The notes under the pieces: generated by a model
What the model was told of the DNA's origin: nothing
The model's input: only the letters and a program-made list of their open reading frames with translations
The model's database searches: none
NCBI GenBank assembly: GCA_921293015.1
Contig: OV121082.1
Coordinates: 20,563,748 to 20,627,747, forward strand
Reading direction: 5' to 3'
DNA: 64,000 nucleotides
Source of the DNA: Phorcus lineatus
Taxonomy: Eukaryota > Mollusca > Gastropoda > Trochida > Trochidae
Part shown: positions 1 through 12,900 of the stretch, piece after piece
Layout of the letters: the number at the start of each line of letters is the position of its first letter
Position numbering within the stretch: the first letter of the stretch is position 1
Program-made: the position numbers and the translations under genes

Positions 1-2077
1 TATTAAGTTCAATTTACACCACAGTGAATATTACGTTCTTTATCTATATTTTCTATGTTCAACTAGTCTTGTTTTTTTAGTCCTCACGGTAGTTTGAATC
101 CTTTCTGCACTGAAAGTTTTTCTTCAAGTGAGTGTTCATTTCTACCACAATGAAGTTTTAAACTAACCTGATAATATAGAAAATATAATTCAATTACATT
201 ACAAACAAAATTACTGTATTTCTGTTTCCATTTCATCAAAATATGTGTCCTTTTCAATGCATACAATGCGATACTCAAGACATCCTAGAAGTAATTTTAC
301 ACATTTGATTAAATAAGTCTTGACGATCCTGTTAAACATCTGGCAATAATTACAATTGTGTCTTAGTTTTGGAAGATGGAGCCCAACAATGGAACACAGT
401 GATTATTGTGTCTGACAAACAACATCAATTCTTATTTGTTTGCAACCAATGACCTCTACGTTTAGATAAAATACATGCATTGTATTTGGAATGCATTCTC
501 AGTCAACCAGGGGCGGACCCTACACTAATCACTATTAAGATGGTTTTGGACGAACTATATGGATTATGACATTTCCTTTTATCTTACTTAAAAATAATTT
601 ATTCATCTCTAAAGTTATAAATCTGACCATTCCAGAGTCATTTAGTCAACAAAATCACTTAATGTAAGTGACGCCCCGGCTTTATGAATATTATTAACAG
701 TATATAAACAATGCTTCTGATAACATATACTATAGTATCATAATATATGTTAATATACGTTTGTCACCTATATAAATTGCCAGCCATTATCATTAATGTT
801 GTTGAATTTCCAAGATTCTATTCTACAACACAGACTTTTGTGTCTGTTCAATGTTCTGGAGGACGATTAAACAGAACAAGAACACGATGATGAAACCACA
901 CACCAGCAAGGGAACCAGCCATTAAATTAATCGACTACCAGTAACTGATCATCACTTTTTGATGTTTCTGTATAAAATCAAGGCCATAGTGAGTTTTCCA
1001 ACTCTTCTCGCAGACTATATCAACTACTTTGTGCATTAGAAACTTTTCGTTTTTACAATCAACCCGTTTGAAATATAATAAACTAGATTCTTCTTATTTT
1101 ATCTAAAACGATATGGTACATGAAAAATCAGCTATTTCTTCATACTGGCACATGTGATCAGAACAGTGTTAAGAGAGCATTATATGAGATGCAACAATTT
1201 TTATTTTTCTGTTATCAAGTCACACCATATGCTTTCTTTAAAATGGATTGCATTATTAATGTGGCGTGAACAAATAATTCTATATTTCACACAACTATGT
1301 ATTCTTATGCTATCTTCAACTTTAATGCTAGGCATTTGAAATATTTTTATTTTCAAAGGGAACATTAAACATCAACTACAATTTTTTTTCCAGATTATAT
1401 CGGTTTACAAATGTGCATTTCACATATGTCCTTAACAGTGTTTAAATTGATAAATGAATGTGTATTATTCGCCTTACTAATAAAAACTCGGTCATTTTTC
1501 TCCCCTTCTACAGTACAATACTTACACTCGTCGAGCACTTAATTGACATATTTGCAACTTCATCCAAGCTAAATCAAATGTATTTTTAATCTTGTAAGTT
1601 AATTCTGAAGCACATACATTCGAATTAGGTTACTCTTGCAATCGTCAGATTGTCTGTTCACCCAAGATTAAGTAGACAGAACGTCCTCTATAAGTGAGGT
1701 CTGTCTTTAGCAGAATATACTGAGCAAGTTAAATGAAATTCGCCAATGCAAAGATATTTGTGGGTATTCAATTGAATATTCAATTAATAATCAGATGTTT
1801 TTAATTATCATAAACACCATAAGGAAAACAACTAATTTTATCAAACAATAATTGAGAAATACTTTGAGAATTGAAGCTGATGTATCTAAATAATATCACT
1901 ACAAAGAGAATATTATTTTACCATTTTTCACAGTAACGTTATTATCGATTAAAACACGGTAGTTTCCATAGTGTAAATGATGTATAAATAAAGTTTGCAT
2001 AAACTATGATTGCTGTTTAACATTGAAGATGTCTAAAAAATTCGAACTGTACAGGAAAACTATCATGTATATAAAGA

Positions 2078-2411
2078 TTATTACCCGAGGAAGTGTGTCA
2101 TATGACTTTTACGAAACGAGTGTGAATTTTCGCACGAGTTTCGTAAAAGTCGTATGAAACACTCCCGAGTGTAATAATTTCTTTATTACCGATTCTAATC
2201 CATTTCAAACGCATGGAAATATTCAGAAAACGGCCTCCTTCCCTTTCTACGGCCCGCTACAGTGACGTCATGAATAATGGTTTTATGACGTCATAGACGA
2301 CAAAATACGGTCGCTCGCGCTGAAAATATCGTTGCTAGGCAAAAGTGATATGTGCACATGTGCTCATATTGAAAATATGTCACCACTTATGATTAACCAT
2401 ATGGGTAATAA
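2078..2411. mobile_element. Hairpin MITE with TTATTACCC terminal inverted repeats
   Basis: The element begins TTATTACCC at 2,078 and ends with the exact complement GGGTAATAA at 2,403-2,411. Its left 100 bases form a near-perfect hairpin. The arm from 2,081 (containing CATATGACTTTTACGAAAC) folds onto the arm ending at 2,177 (containing GTTTCGTAAAAGTCGTATG), leaving a loop of about seven bases. Two TGACGTCA palindromes lie at 2,263 and 2,286. It has no coding capacity. Unit B (near 10,185) and unit C (near 18,098) keep the uninterrupted site before TCATTGCTATG, which in unit A reads ATCACTGCTATG just after the element. This supports transposition into unit A after the duplication. Confidence 0.75.
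2263..2293. promoter_or_regulatory. Paired CRE-type palindromes (TGACGTCA x2)
   Basis: Two exact TGACGTCA octamers start at 2,263 and 2,286, a 23-bp step, inside the MITE. TGACGTCA is the consensus site of CREB/ATF bZIP factors. Whether it is used here is unknown. The same pair arrangement recurs at 3,576/3,600 and 24,405/24,429. Confidence 0.4.
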
Positions 2412-3481
2412 ATCACTGCTATGTTACATTTACGCATCCGCTGTCTCCTAAAATGTTAGATTTTAGTTTATTGTCAAGAACATATATGTCAACGTAGACC
2501 TTATTGTGGACGTAGTGTAAGCAAAGTCACTAATGGTTGAAATACTACCCCTTATACCTTAGCTATAATACCTTTGCTAGTAACATCATTTAATAAGATA
2601 AATATATAAGAACGGAGTAGCGTTAAGAACATTTACCTTGATAACAAAATAGAAGAACTGGGGTCACCTAAGATGATCCAAAGGAAAAGAATAAAAGCAT
2701 GTGAAAGTATTAAAGATCTCTTTCATGTTTAACACTACAAATATCCTTCATACCTTTCAAGGCCACAAGGCTACTGTAAACAAACAAAAAGTATATCAGA
2801 TTAATCGTATCAAGCATTTGCCACATGCTCGTTATTCAGTCTTCAGTTTTCATCCTCGATATAAACAATATTTATTATTATATTAACTCATCTACTTGTT
2901 ATGACATTTCTTGTTTAAATTAATCTACTGAGAAAGGAACAATGTGTCATAACATTCTGCATTCAACATATGTGTCTTACGGCGATTGATCAAATTTACT
3001 TGGCTTAGCATATATTCAGTTACGTCTCATCTTTTGTTAACATTCGTTTTCGGTTAGGTTTAGGATTTTCTTTGTTTTCTCATACCAATAGCATGTTGCT
3101 CATTAAAACCGTTCAGTACATATTTTCATTATCTTCGAAATGGATATTTCATTAACAACAGCTCCAAGTGAAAGATGTTTTCTTTAAGATATCTTTATTA
3201 CGTCTGATGCTTCGAGAATTGATTCTCCAGTTCTCATACATCAAGACAAATTGGAAATCCAAGTTAATGATGATAAAACTTCGTCCTGTTGTGAAATGTA
3301 TCCATGTTACAAATGAGAACTTCTTTATATATATGGAGGATACTAAGCGACCTTTCATTAAATATTATTTTTATTAAATGAGCTAATGAATCAGTTTAAA
3401 TTGAGCGAAAGCGAGTTTCATATCAAGTCATTAACGATTTCAATAAATATAGTATTAAATTGAAGGACGTTTAGTTTCTGA

Positions 3482-3678
3482 TTATTACCTCAGTAATCAA
3501 GAATGATTGCCGAAAGTGTACTGAATGAAACAGTTCCGCGACTTGGCCGCCATTGTGACGGCGGTGCCAACATTATGACGTCACAACCACACAATATTAT
3601 GACGTCATTCATTATTGCTCTAGTTTTATATCGCCGTATAAATATTACACTGCAGTATCTTACAAGGGCGTGTAATAA
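3482..3678. mobile_element. Short MITE related to the element at 2,078
   Basis: It is bounded by TTATTAC (3,482) and GTAATAA (3,672-3,678), the same terminal heptamer as the larger MITE. Inside is a GC-richer core with CTTGGCCGCCATTGTGACGG, followed by two TGACGTCA palindromes at 3,576 and 3,600. Host sequence resumes with the block containing TGTTATTTTCAACCGTATA, which matches unit B near 12,455. Short open frames cross it on both strands, but their composition shows no protein family. Borders rest on the short inverted repeat and the loss of unit homology. Confidence 0.55.
3576..3607. promoter_or_regulatory. Paired CRE-type palindromes (TGACGTCA x2)
   Basis: Exact TGACGTCA octamers start at 3,576 and 3,600, a 24-bp step, inside the short MITE. 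The sequence between them (CAACCACACAATATTA) differs from the other two pairs, so the octamers are better preserved than the spacer. Confidence 0.4.
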
Positions 3679-4498
3679 ATCATGACAGACTTCCATCTCG
3701 AATATAGTGTTATTTTCAACCGTATAAAGGTATGCACAGACTCTATGTAAGCAAGGCAAAGAACAGTATAAAATGCAAATATCAATTCACTTGTTTATTA
3801 TTGATTTATAACTGAATGCCATAAATGTTCATGCCGTTTTGTATTGTGGAGCATTTGATGATTTAAAAATAATTATTCTATGTTGACAGAAATCGTTTTT
3901 TGTTTAGCTATTTCATATTTTACACAAATGATTGTTTTAGTTGGTAAAGATGTTCATCCAGCCTTCACTCTTCGGATTCCTTTAATCTATGAAAAATAGC
4001 TCTTTTTGAATTATTATATATTTTTTCAACACTTGGCAAAGAAATATTCAGTTTATCTGCTGTCCTTTAGATGTAAGTGCGGTGTCCAAAAGCAAAGTGA
4101 ACAATTATTTAACAAGGGTCCGGAAGTCTCCAAGTAGTACCAAGAGCAGCAATAGCGATGGTGAGTAAAGAGTTTATGGCCAACACTCAGTGGAACAATT
4201 CGAATGGAATGTAGGTATTTCATACAAATATATTGTGGACATCCTTTCTTGACAAATACCATGTTTAACTCATCGTTATAGGTGGCAAAGTAGGCGTTTC
4301 ACAAGTGGTGGAGCCGTGAATGGAACGTAAACTTTTCTACACTAATATAAAGAAAACAACTAATTTATTTATATTACGACTACATGTTTACTTTATGTTT
4401 TGTGCCTCAAAAAAGCTACAAGGATATGAAATGACATTATAGGGCCGATTTGAAATTGTAACGGAAGTAGAGCTCACAATTTGACGATTCTATTTTCG

Positions 4499-4680
4499 TT
4501 TCTGTAGCCAGTTATCTCAACCTCAAGCATATACTCTGAAACGTCGTGAATGGTACAAAAAAGTTGTAATTATCCTTTCCAAATTACCTTTCTGTAGCCA
4601 GTTATCTCAACCTCAAGCTTATACTCTGAAACGTCGTGAATGGTACAATAAAAATTTAAATTATCATTTCTAAATTACCT
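4499..4680. repeat. Two-copy tandem repeat, 90-bp period
   Basis: TCTGTAGCCAGTTATCTCAA starts at 4,501 and again at 4,591. The two 90-bp copies are almost identical over their first 60 bases, differing at one base (CAAGCATATACT against CAAGCTTATACT), and less alike in the AT-rich second third. This is far better conserved than the unit-level duplications, so it is young. No coding potential is seen. Confidence 0.9.
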
Positions 4681-5930
4681 CCAAAAACCTGATTCCTAAT
4701 TCTGCATCTACCAAACGTTGGAAGGTTTCACTGCAAGAAGTAATTGTCAATCATTGATTAATGATGCAATCAAACTTTTAAGTGATGTAAGCATGTTTAA
4801 AAGGTGATCTTGTCTGAAAGTGTATCTAATTGAATTAAAGTTTGATTCCATTTCAAAGGATTGTTGACGATGCCTTGAAAAATACACCTTCAATCTATTG
4901 TAGTTGACGTTAAGATCTAGGGATATTGAAATAATATTATCTTATTTGTTTCCATTTATATTATAACAACTTTCGAATAACTTTATAATTATATACACTA
5001 TTACACTATTATGAAATTGAATTAGGTGTTTACTTTAGTTGAATAACAATCCTTCTAAGCGATGTTCATTTTGGGAAAAAGGAAGAGCAACTTATAAAAA
5101 ATTATTATTTATAAATATCTCAAAACGAAAGATCAGTTTTATCAAGGGCTTTCTATACAGGTCCTTAGTTTTATTAAGTGTTAGATTTCAAACTTCATTG
5201 TTTTAACTTAATACCATTTATGAAAAAAATATATAATTTGCAATATTTATTATGTATACTTATTAACAGTATTGTAATTGTTGGTATTGTATTTGAAAAC
5301 TAGTTTTGTTTTCTCCAAGATGATATAACATTACTGCGTTCTATTCGGAGTTTTATTGGAGACGCTGATGGTGTTTAACTGATGATTGAATGTTTAAAAC
5401 ATTTTGTAGACAATGTGTATAGCAGAATATGTTCAGGTTTCGAATTAAAAAGAATTTCGAAACACAAACACATGATCATCGAAGTTAGATGCGCACAACA
5501 TTAGACTTTCGTATATCATTTCATATTTCTAGTATTGCAATTTTTTTTACATGTTAACACGGTCTTAAAATTCACTAACAGTCAAATTGCCCCCTGGTCA
5601 TACAAAAGTTAATACAGGTCTGTTATCCTCAACTTACAGCTTTTTTAAAATTAAAATAAAATAAAGTGAAGTTATTTATATTTCGTCACTAAGATATCTT
5701 AATTTAATGTGTAAGAACAATACATGATGTTCATGTATTTTATTTTAATAAAAGTAATTACGTGTCAATAAGCTCGTACGTAGCATATATATATTTATTG
5801 CTTGAAGATTTACACATTCTGTACACATATTCTATCACTGACCGACTCCCTACAATAACTAGGAGGATACATGTGTTTGGGCATGTGATCTGATGTCATT
5901 TTCTCCTAAACTTTAAAAAAAACCAGGATC

Positions 5931-6192
5931 GAGTGAGTGAGTGAATGTCGCGAGTATTATTGCAGGGAGAAAGCCCGCAGCACCATTACGGCTATGAATT
6001 ACATTTCGAGTGTCGGCTCGAACTAGCGAACCATGGGTGGTACTACGCTGGAATTCGGTGTAGCATTGCACCGAAACCTTACTGCGCATAGAAAAGTTTA
6101 TTACTGCAGACAAAGTTGCCGAGCCCCTGGAGGGGATACGAACCACGGACCTCTTGATACGGAACCGAACATGCTAACCACTGACCTATCCC
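5931..6192 (-). mobile_element. tRNA-derived SINE, near full length
   Basis: Read on the minus strand, the right end is a tRNA-like head. An A-box-like block TAGGTCAGTGGTTAGCATG lies at 6,188-6,170, and a B box GGTTCGTATCC at 6,144-6,134 (consensus GGTTCGANTCC). These are the internal RNA polymerase III promoter parts. A tRNA-unrelated body follows and ends at GTGAGTGAGTG on the plus strand (about 5,933). Body landmarks GCAGGGAGAAAGCCCGC and GAACTAGCGAACCATGGGTG recur in the copies at 16,745 and 47,316. The flanks CCAGGATCGA and ATCATATATAACCTGCAG join to match the uninterrupted unit C sequence CAGGATCGATCATATATTTC near 22,970. Confidence 0.85.
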
Positions 6193-7514
6193 ATATCAAT
6201 CATATATAACCTGCAGCGTCTTACGGAACAGTAATTATCTGTTTTATTTGACCAATCTAAAAAACATTGTTTTTGTCATTTCGTGAGAAGTAAAGATGTC
6301 AGTGCCGGTCAGGTCAAATATCTCATACACACAACCATGAAAGAATTGCTGGTAAAAGTGGAAATCAAAGTGTCTTATTATTAGTCATTATTGATTGTCT
6401 TAAATTGTTGTTGGAGGTGATCTAAAACCCTCAAATACCACATGAATTTTAGATAACTGTAAGTTGCTCCACGATGTTACTCAGTGCAAAGCTGTCCGAT
6501 TTCTATTTCTATTTTATGTTCGAGAGTTTCATAAAATTGCACTCTGCTATCATACAGACGGTTTTGATTGCAAAGGGAGTTGTCACATTCAATTTAGATT
6601 CACTGATAAAGATGAGGTTTATTAACCATAACAATATTAAAAATTTCCAAACTTTTGATAATGTTTATTTATTGACAGTTTAGGGCCGACATAACCTGTC
6701 CTTGGAAAATAATTTATGTTATAAATATTGATAACCTCCTTCTCAATTTGTTATGACCTCTGTATAATGGCATTTGGGATATAGAAAAGGTTGATGGAAT
6801 CGAATTAATTTTCTAATTACTTTTGACAACTTCCTATCTATTTGGGAGATTTTATGAATTAATGTGCCTTATGGTTTAATTGGCTGTAATTCAAACCTAA
6901 TGAAATGAATAATAAAACCCAATGAATCTCCTAGATATATGTAAAAAGTCTAAATTATCTTCTCCAGACAAATACAGAAGACAAGTTTTGATGTGTTGCT
7001 GTGTTCTGTTGCACGCACGTTTTTGATTGATGATTCTACTTTTGAAATATATGGTTTTATTAGTCAAAACCAAAACTAAAATACAACAATCATGTAGAAT
7101 AAAACTAGGCAATAACTTATTTACTTATAACTTTAAACGTCAATTTCAAGCTTACAACATTAACACGAGATCTCATCTATTATAAAGTTGTAAGTTAAAT
7201 GGATTATAGTCACATGATTATTGTTAACAAATGAAAATTAGTTTTTGCACTAGCTTCCCTCAGGAATCTATAAAATTCTATTTTTGTACAAACTGAACTT
7301 TACGGTCCCATCTCCTTCCCCAAATTATTAGTTTAGACTATCAAGAACGCTACATTTTAACATTTGAACAAATGTACGATTACTTAGATTTGCAACATGT
7401 TTTTCACAAAGCATTATTTGCAAATGTTGTTAGATAACGTTACTAAATGAAATATTTCTCTACTAAAGACAGAACTATTTCCAATATGAATAACGTTCTT
7501 TTCTCGGTCTGAAC

Positions 7515-8295
7515 CAATTCCAATAAGATGGAAAAGCATGCACACTCCAGATTCCTTAATCAACCAAAACCATATCTTATCTATTTAGTTTCATGAAAGC
7601 TATATTGGATAGTTAGACTCTTCCAAAGGTTATTCCTGACGAACACTTGAGAAAGCAATAACTCTGACTAATTCTCTAAACGCACATAAAAGTTACTCAT
7701 AAACAACAGACAAAGAAAGTAACAGCTGCTTTATGAAACCTGTACAACATTCACAATTATTGATGTCAAGTAAATTGGTAATCTGTTCCCAAAATAATCT
7801 TCAATCATGACATTCCTTTATAGAAGATCAATTAGGTAATGTCTCAATATCTGTTTGAAATGAAATTATTCTAGATTAGGCACACAGACTCCAGATACCT
7901 TAATCAACCAATAACAGATCTTGTTTCTGCTCTGTTTAGTTTCATTGGAAGCTATATTGGATAGGTAGACTGTGAATAACTCAGACTTAATCTTTGAATT
8001 GCATTTAGAAGTTATATATGTAAGGAAGACACGTTTTCTGGATAATAACTTCTTTATTGTAAAATTAACAAGAAGTTGTTATTATGAAATTATTTTATCC
8101 AAAAAATTATCAAAATAATTGACAAACTAAGGACAAAAGAAAGTAGCTGCTACTTTATTAAACCTATACAAGTATCATAGTAATTGATGTCAAGTAAATC
8201 GGTAATCTGTTCACAAAATGATCATAAGTATTATTACCTCTTTTTACAGGGGATTAATTATCTAATGTCCAAATATGGTTGAAATGAGATTAATC
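7515..8295. repeat. Local direct duplication of the unit-end module inside unit A
   Basis: Two ~350-400 bp copies follow one another. The first (about 7,515-7,870) has ACACTCCAGATTCCTTAATC, then GATGTCAAGTAAATTGGTAA and TTATAGAAGATCAATTAGGT. The second (about 7,880-8,295) has ACAGACTCCAGATACCTTAA, then GATGTCAAGTAAATCGGTAA and GGGGATTAATTATCTAATGT. Unit B shows one recognisable copy of the module start. The copies differ by many substitutions and small indels, so the duplication is not recent. Confidence 0.7.
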
Positions 8296-9936
8296 TGAAT
8301 AACCTTTAAATACTTTGATCCTGTTCTCATCTGATTATGGTTTGCAGATGTTAAGGATTATTCAGCATATTAATATTAATTCAATCATCAACAAATATGA
8401 ATTAAAGAGCGTCGGTCATATTTTATTCCATTTGAATGAGGAAAGCAGAAACAACACTAGTTTTCAAGGTGATAACCAATACTCTAATAAGTAATCTTAG
8501 GAAGATTACTAGATGGTTGATGGACAAGTTCCTGTGACTTGATTTTTTTACTGTTTTCAACTTTCAGTAGAAATGGAGATATACACAAACAGTTTTAAAA
8601 TGTTCTAAAGATAGCTTTACGTAAATAATTTGTTTTACATCAACATCTGGTTACAGTTTCCACTCTACATTACTACATTTATTTGAAGCATGTCATTTCA
8701 TGTGTCTTTTCATATTTTTGTTTCTTTGTCGATGCTTTCACCGGGAAAAAGAATTTTTGAAAGAGAGTCTGCAAACTGAAATACATTTTATATGTAAATT
8801 TCATGTAAATGAGGAAATGTGTTAAATATACAAATATAGACAAATAGATAACATACAAGGCACATTTTCGTGTTTGTTCCATCTTCGTTTGGAGGACACC
8901 TAAGCACACACAAAAAACGACGATGAAATATCAAATCACAAAGGGAACCTGACATTAAAACATTTCATGACATCTTAATCTTAACGCACAATTTATGAAA
9001 TACATGTACTTAGCGCAACAGAACCTATTTGTCTTTTTAAAATGTTCTATGTGATCTATACCTTCTGAACAGGATTAATCAATCTTTATTAATGTTCTAC
9101 TCTTCTATCTTTAAACGATTTGTTAAACGAAGACTCAGCAGTGTCTTGACTCAGGCACATGCGGTAAATATAGCGATTATGAGAACTCAAATTTATTATG
9201 CAAAATATTTATATTTGTCTGTTATCAAGTCATACCATATGTTTCCAAGTTGCATTATATAGTTAGATAAATAGTGATAAAGAATGAAGTAATACGTTAT
9301 GTTTTTTAACTGTCGACATTTAGATCCCAAAGACACATAAAACACACCATATGTTTTCAGATTATAAAATATATTATATGTACATTTCAATAATAATTTC
9401 TTGCATTCCATGTTCATAACAACGTTTACATTAAAAAATAATTGCCTTTATTCACCTTACAAAAAGGAAAAAAGAAAATCGTTTTATTTGTTTATTTTCT
9501 TATATCATGATGTACAATATTTACACACGTCACGCACTCTCATGACATTGTTGCAACTTCATCCAAGTTAAATCAAATGTACCCTTAAACTTGTAAATCT
9601 ATTCTGAAGCACGTCTTGTCATATCAGATTCCTCTTGCAACCGTCAGATTGTCTGGAATTTCTATTCACCCTTGATTAAGAAGACAGAACGTCCTTTATA
9701 GCTGGGGGCCTTCTTAAACAGAACAAACCGAGCAAGGAAAATGGATTTTTTCATTGCATAATCATATCCAAGCATTCAATTTGATATTCTATGGATAGTG
9801 GATTTCTATTTGTAATTATTATAAACACGATCGTGAACATGTCTGATTTCATAACAAACATAAAATACTATGAGATTTGAAGCTTAATTAAGCTCATGAC
9901 ACGGAAGTTCATTGAATGTATATTGTAATCTTGCAA

Positions 9937-9975
9937 TTAATAATTAATAATTAATAATAATAATAATAATTTTAA
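9937..9975. repeat. AT-rich microsatellite
   Basis: Runs of AATTAATAATTAATAATTAA pass into (TAA)n repeats ending at TTTTAATACCGGG. It is a simple sequence in unit B; units A and C do not carry it at the matching place. Confidence 0.8.
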
Positions 9976-12900
9976 TACCGGGAAATTTTCTGATTTAAAT
10001 AAAACACTATTTGAAAAATATACAAAAAGTATATTATTTTGTGAGTTTTTGACAGTAACGTTTTTATTAGTAATACTATGATACTTTCAATAGTGTGATT
10101 AATGTACCAATAAAGACTGCATAAACTACGATTACTGTTTAACGTTCAAGGTGTCTTACAGTTGTAGTGTCGTAGTAAATTTTCATGCATATCATTGCTA
10201 TGATACCTTTACCTATCCAGTGTCTTCTTAGATGTTAGATTTTAGTTTATTGTAACAGAACACAATGTCGACGTAAACCTTATTGTGGACGTAATATAAG
10301 CAAAGTCACTTATACTTGAAATACTGTCCCAACTGCACAATAAATCACTATTTTGGCAAACGTGTACTCAAATGAATGATAGCGGGAGAAATCCTTGTGG
10401 TCTACTAAGAGTCTGTTTTGATTATGGTAATCGACTAAAGGGAATAACATGAAATGGGATTGGGATAAAGGGAAATGACTGCATATACGATAGTTACCTT
10501 TATTTTTCTTACATGATAGTCAGCTTCAAACAATCAGCCTCATTTGATGAAAGAAGCTTCATTATGTATACTGCAATATAATTTAGCTAAACATATTGCT
10601 TCTAGTCACATCATTATATAAGATCAGTTTGGATAAATGGAGTAGTGTCAAGAACATTTACCTTAATCCTGAAAAAGAAGAATAGGAGTCACCCAGGATA
10701 ATGTAAAGGAGCTGCGAAAGAATTAAAGAACACCTTCATGTTTAATATCGCACATATTTATATATTACACATTTTTCCTTTTACTTTATTGTAAATGGCT
10801 ATAGCACTTTTTAACAGTACATCACCATACCGATGAAGAAAATAGAAGCTTATCTAGACATGCAATGAATCTAATATCTAGTATTGAAATTGTTGCAATG
10901 ACTTCATCTTAAATGAGATCATTGATTATTTCATAAATACCTTTTTGCAAATGCATTCTGAAACTTAGATAAAATATGAAAAATTATTTTCTTTACAATC
11001 GTATCTCAACAACACGGTCAATATGCTAAGCGCTTTGTGCCAATATCTTCCAAGTGATGACAAAAGAGGGCTTCACATTCATGGATGCAAACGGTTTTTC
11101 CCTAAGAAAAACCAAAAAGCTGGTTGGAAAAATATAACTTTGTAATTAAGCAATTAGCTTTTTGTGGTTAAATTATTCACGTAATGATATAAATTCATAT
11201 TAGTCCGTTGAAATAATGACTCACTAATCATGTCACTGTCCATGTTAAATTTTTGATAACAAGAGATTCATTATAACATAACAAACAAGAAGTAAAGCAG
11301 ACGGTTAACACATTCTTGTTATTCACAGTCGTGCCACAGATAAACCTTATTTGTTATTCAGTTCACCCACCACTGACATAATGACACTTTTTCATAAAAC
11401 TAATCTCCTCTGAAAGGAAAGATGCATAATAAAATTCTGAAATTAACATATGTGGACTTTGGTAATAAATCCAATTTACTTGTCAAAGCATAGATTAAGT
11501 TAATTCATATTTTCATTTGGTTCGTTTGTGGTAATCTTTTAGGAATGGTAATGACTGGTTTTCTAAGTTGCACTGTAGAACCGTCTTACAAGTAGTTCAA
11601 ATTATAGTCATTTCCTGTCGTAATCTTAACATAAAATAGCTATATGTAGATTAGTTTATATTTCAGGTGTTATGCTGGAGGAAATCTTAATTTCATAACT
11701 TGATGAAAAAGCATATTTCATCTTTTATGTTAAAGGCTTATTTCAAAGAGTATTTGTCTTTGTTTCCTCATAACTACAGCAGGGTGTTAATCAAAATCGC
11801 TTCCTACAACTTTCAATTATTTTCGAAATTGATATTTCATTAACTATAGCTCCAGGTGCTAGAGGTTTTATCTGACTTACGCCTGATAATTCGAGAATTT
11901 ATTCTCCAGTTCTCATTTTTAAATTACATCGTTACAAATTTGAAATCCAAGTTAACAATGATACATTTTTGTCGTGTTATGAAATGTATCCAATTAACAA
12001 ATAAAAACCTTCTAATCATTCAAATCAATGAAAAATCAATCTTTACAGTTATCTTTGTTAAGATATTTCAATACACTTTTGTAGTGTTATAATGTATTTT
12101 CATAACATTTCGATCAAGAAAAATTAATTGCAAACAGCAATAAATGAATTTATATCACTTTTGAATAGTTACCGCTATAAAGCTTTTATTTTGAATGCCT
12201 TCCTCAAACTGAAGGGATTATGTCAAGTATACATTTACATCACATTTCATAAAATGCTCGCAAAGCAGTTCTGTCCAAATTCAAATTCTTAAACTACACA
12301 ATTCCTCATTAGATCCATATTTCTATAATATTCAACTCATCATGGACACTATTTTGTTATTTCATTGAGTTTTCTTATTGTCATCAAATGCTTATTCTTA
12401 TATCGTGACAATGGTAATAAATTAAGTTCAATAAACTTGCGTTATTTCAAAATAGTCTTGCTTTCAACCTTAGTATCATAACAGTGTGCACAGATTTGTG
12501 TAAACAAGGCACAGCACAGCATGCATATATGGAATCATTTTCATGATTAATACCATTGCATGCCATCAGTGTTCATGCCATCGTACATCGTATGTCGCGG
12601 CTTTATTTGTGATTATAAAAGAATTATGACATATTGTTTGTTCAGCCGAAATTGTTATTGGTTTACGTCTTTATATTTAGCACATGTGATTTCTTTAGTT
12701 GGTAATTTTTTTTATCCAGTCCTTACTCTTCGGAGCCTATAAAAATGAAAGATAGCCGTTTATAAATTATACATGTGCCAAAACATGAAATGTAAAGTTG
12801 ATTTGCTGTCTTTAAGATGTACGTGCTGTCTAAATGCAAGGTGCATAAATTTTTAGTTATTACATGAGTCCGGAAATCTCCAAGCAAGAGGGCTGCAGAG

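Larger units (their letters stand above)
300..8600. repeat. Segmental duplication unit A (first copy of an ~8-kb tandem array)
   Basis: This stretch shares ordered landmarks with two downstream stretches in the same orientation. It has GGAGGACGATTAAACAG near 856 (unit B GGAGGACACCTAAGCAC near 8,892), CGTCAGATTGTCTG at 1,643, a block ending CCTTATTGTGGACGTA near 2,500, GATATTTCATTAAC at 3,143, CACAAGTGGTGGAGCCGTG near 4,300, TCAAATACCACAT at 6,431 and the CTATTTAGTTTCAT module at 7,581. All but some have counterparts in order in units B and C. No protein-coding gene was recognised in the unit; it looks like non-coding duplicated DNA with mobile insertions, described separately. The left edge is uncertain because homology fades near the window start. 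Confidence is high for the homology and lower for the exact borders. Confidence 0.75.

Noticed and set aside
5913-6146. 77-codon minus-strand frame as a protein gene
   Set aside because: It is the SINE body read as protein.
3168-12092. Frames at 3,168-3,377 and 11,856-12,092 as conserved paralogous exons
   Set aside because: They lie in homologous blocks of units A and B and share residues, but the matching block in unit C (near 21,840) has stops. The similarity comes from DNA homology.
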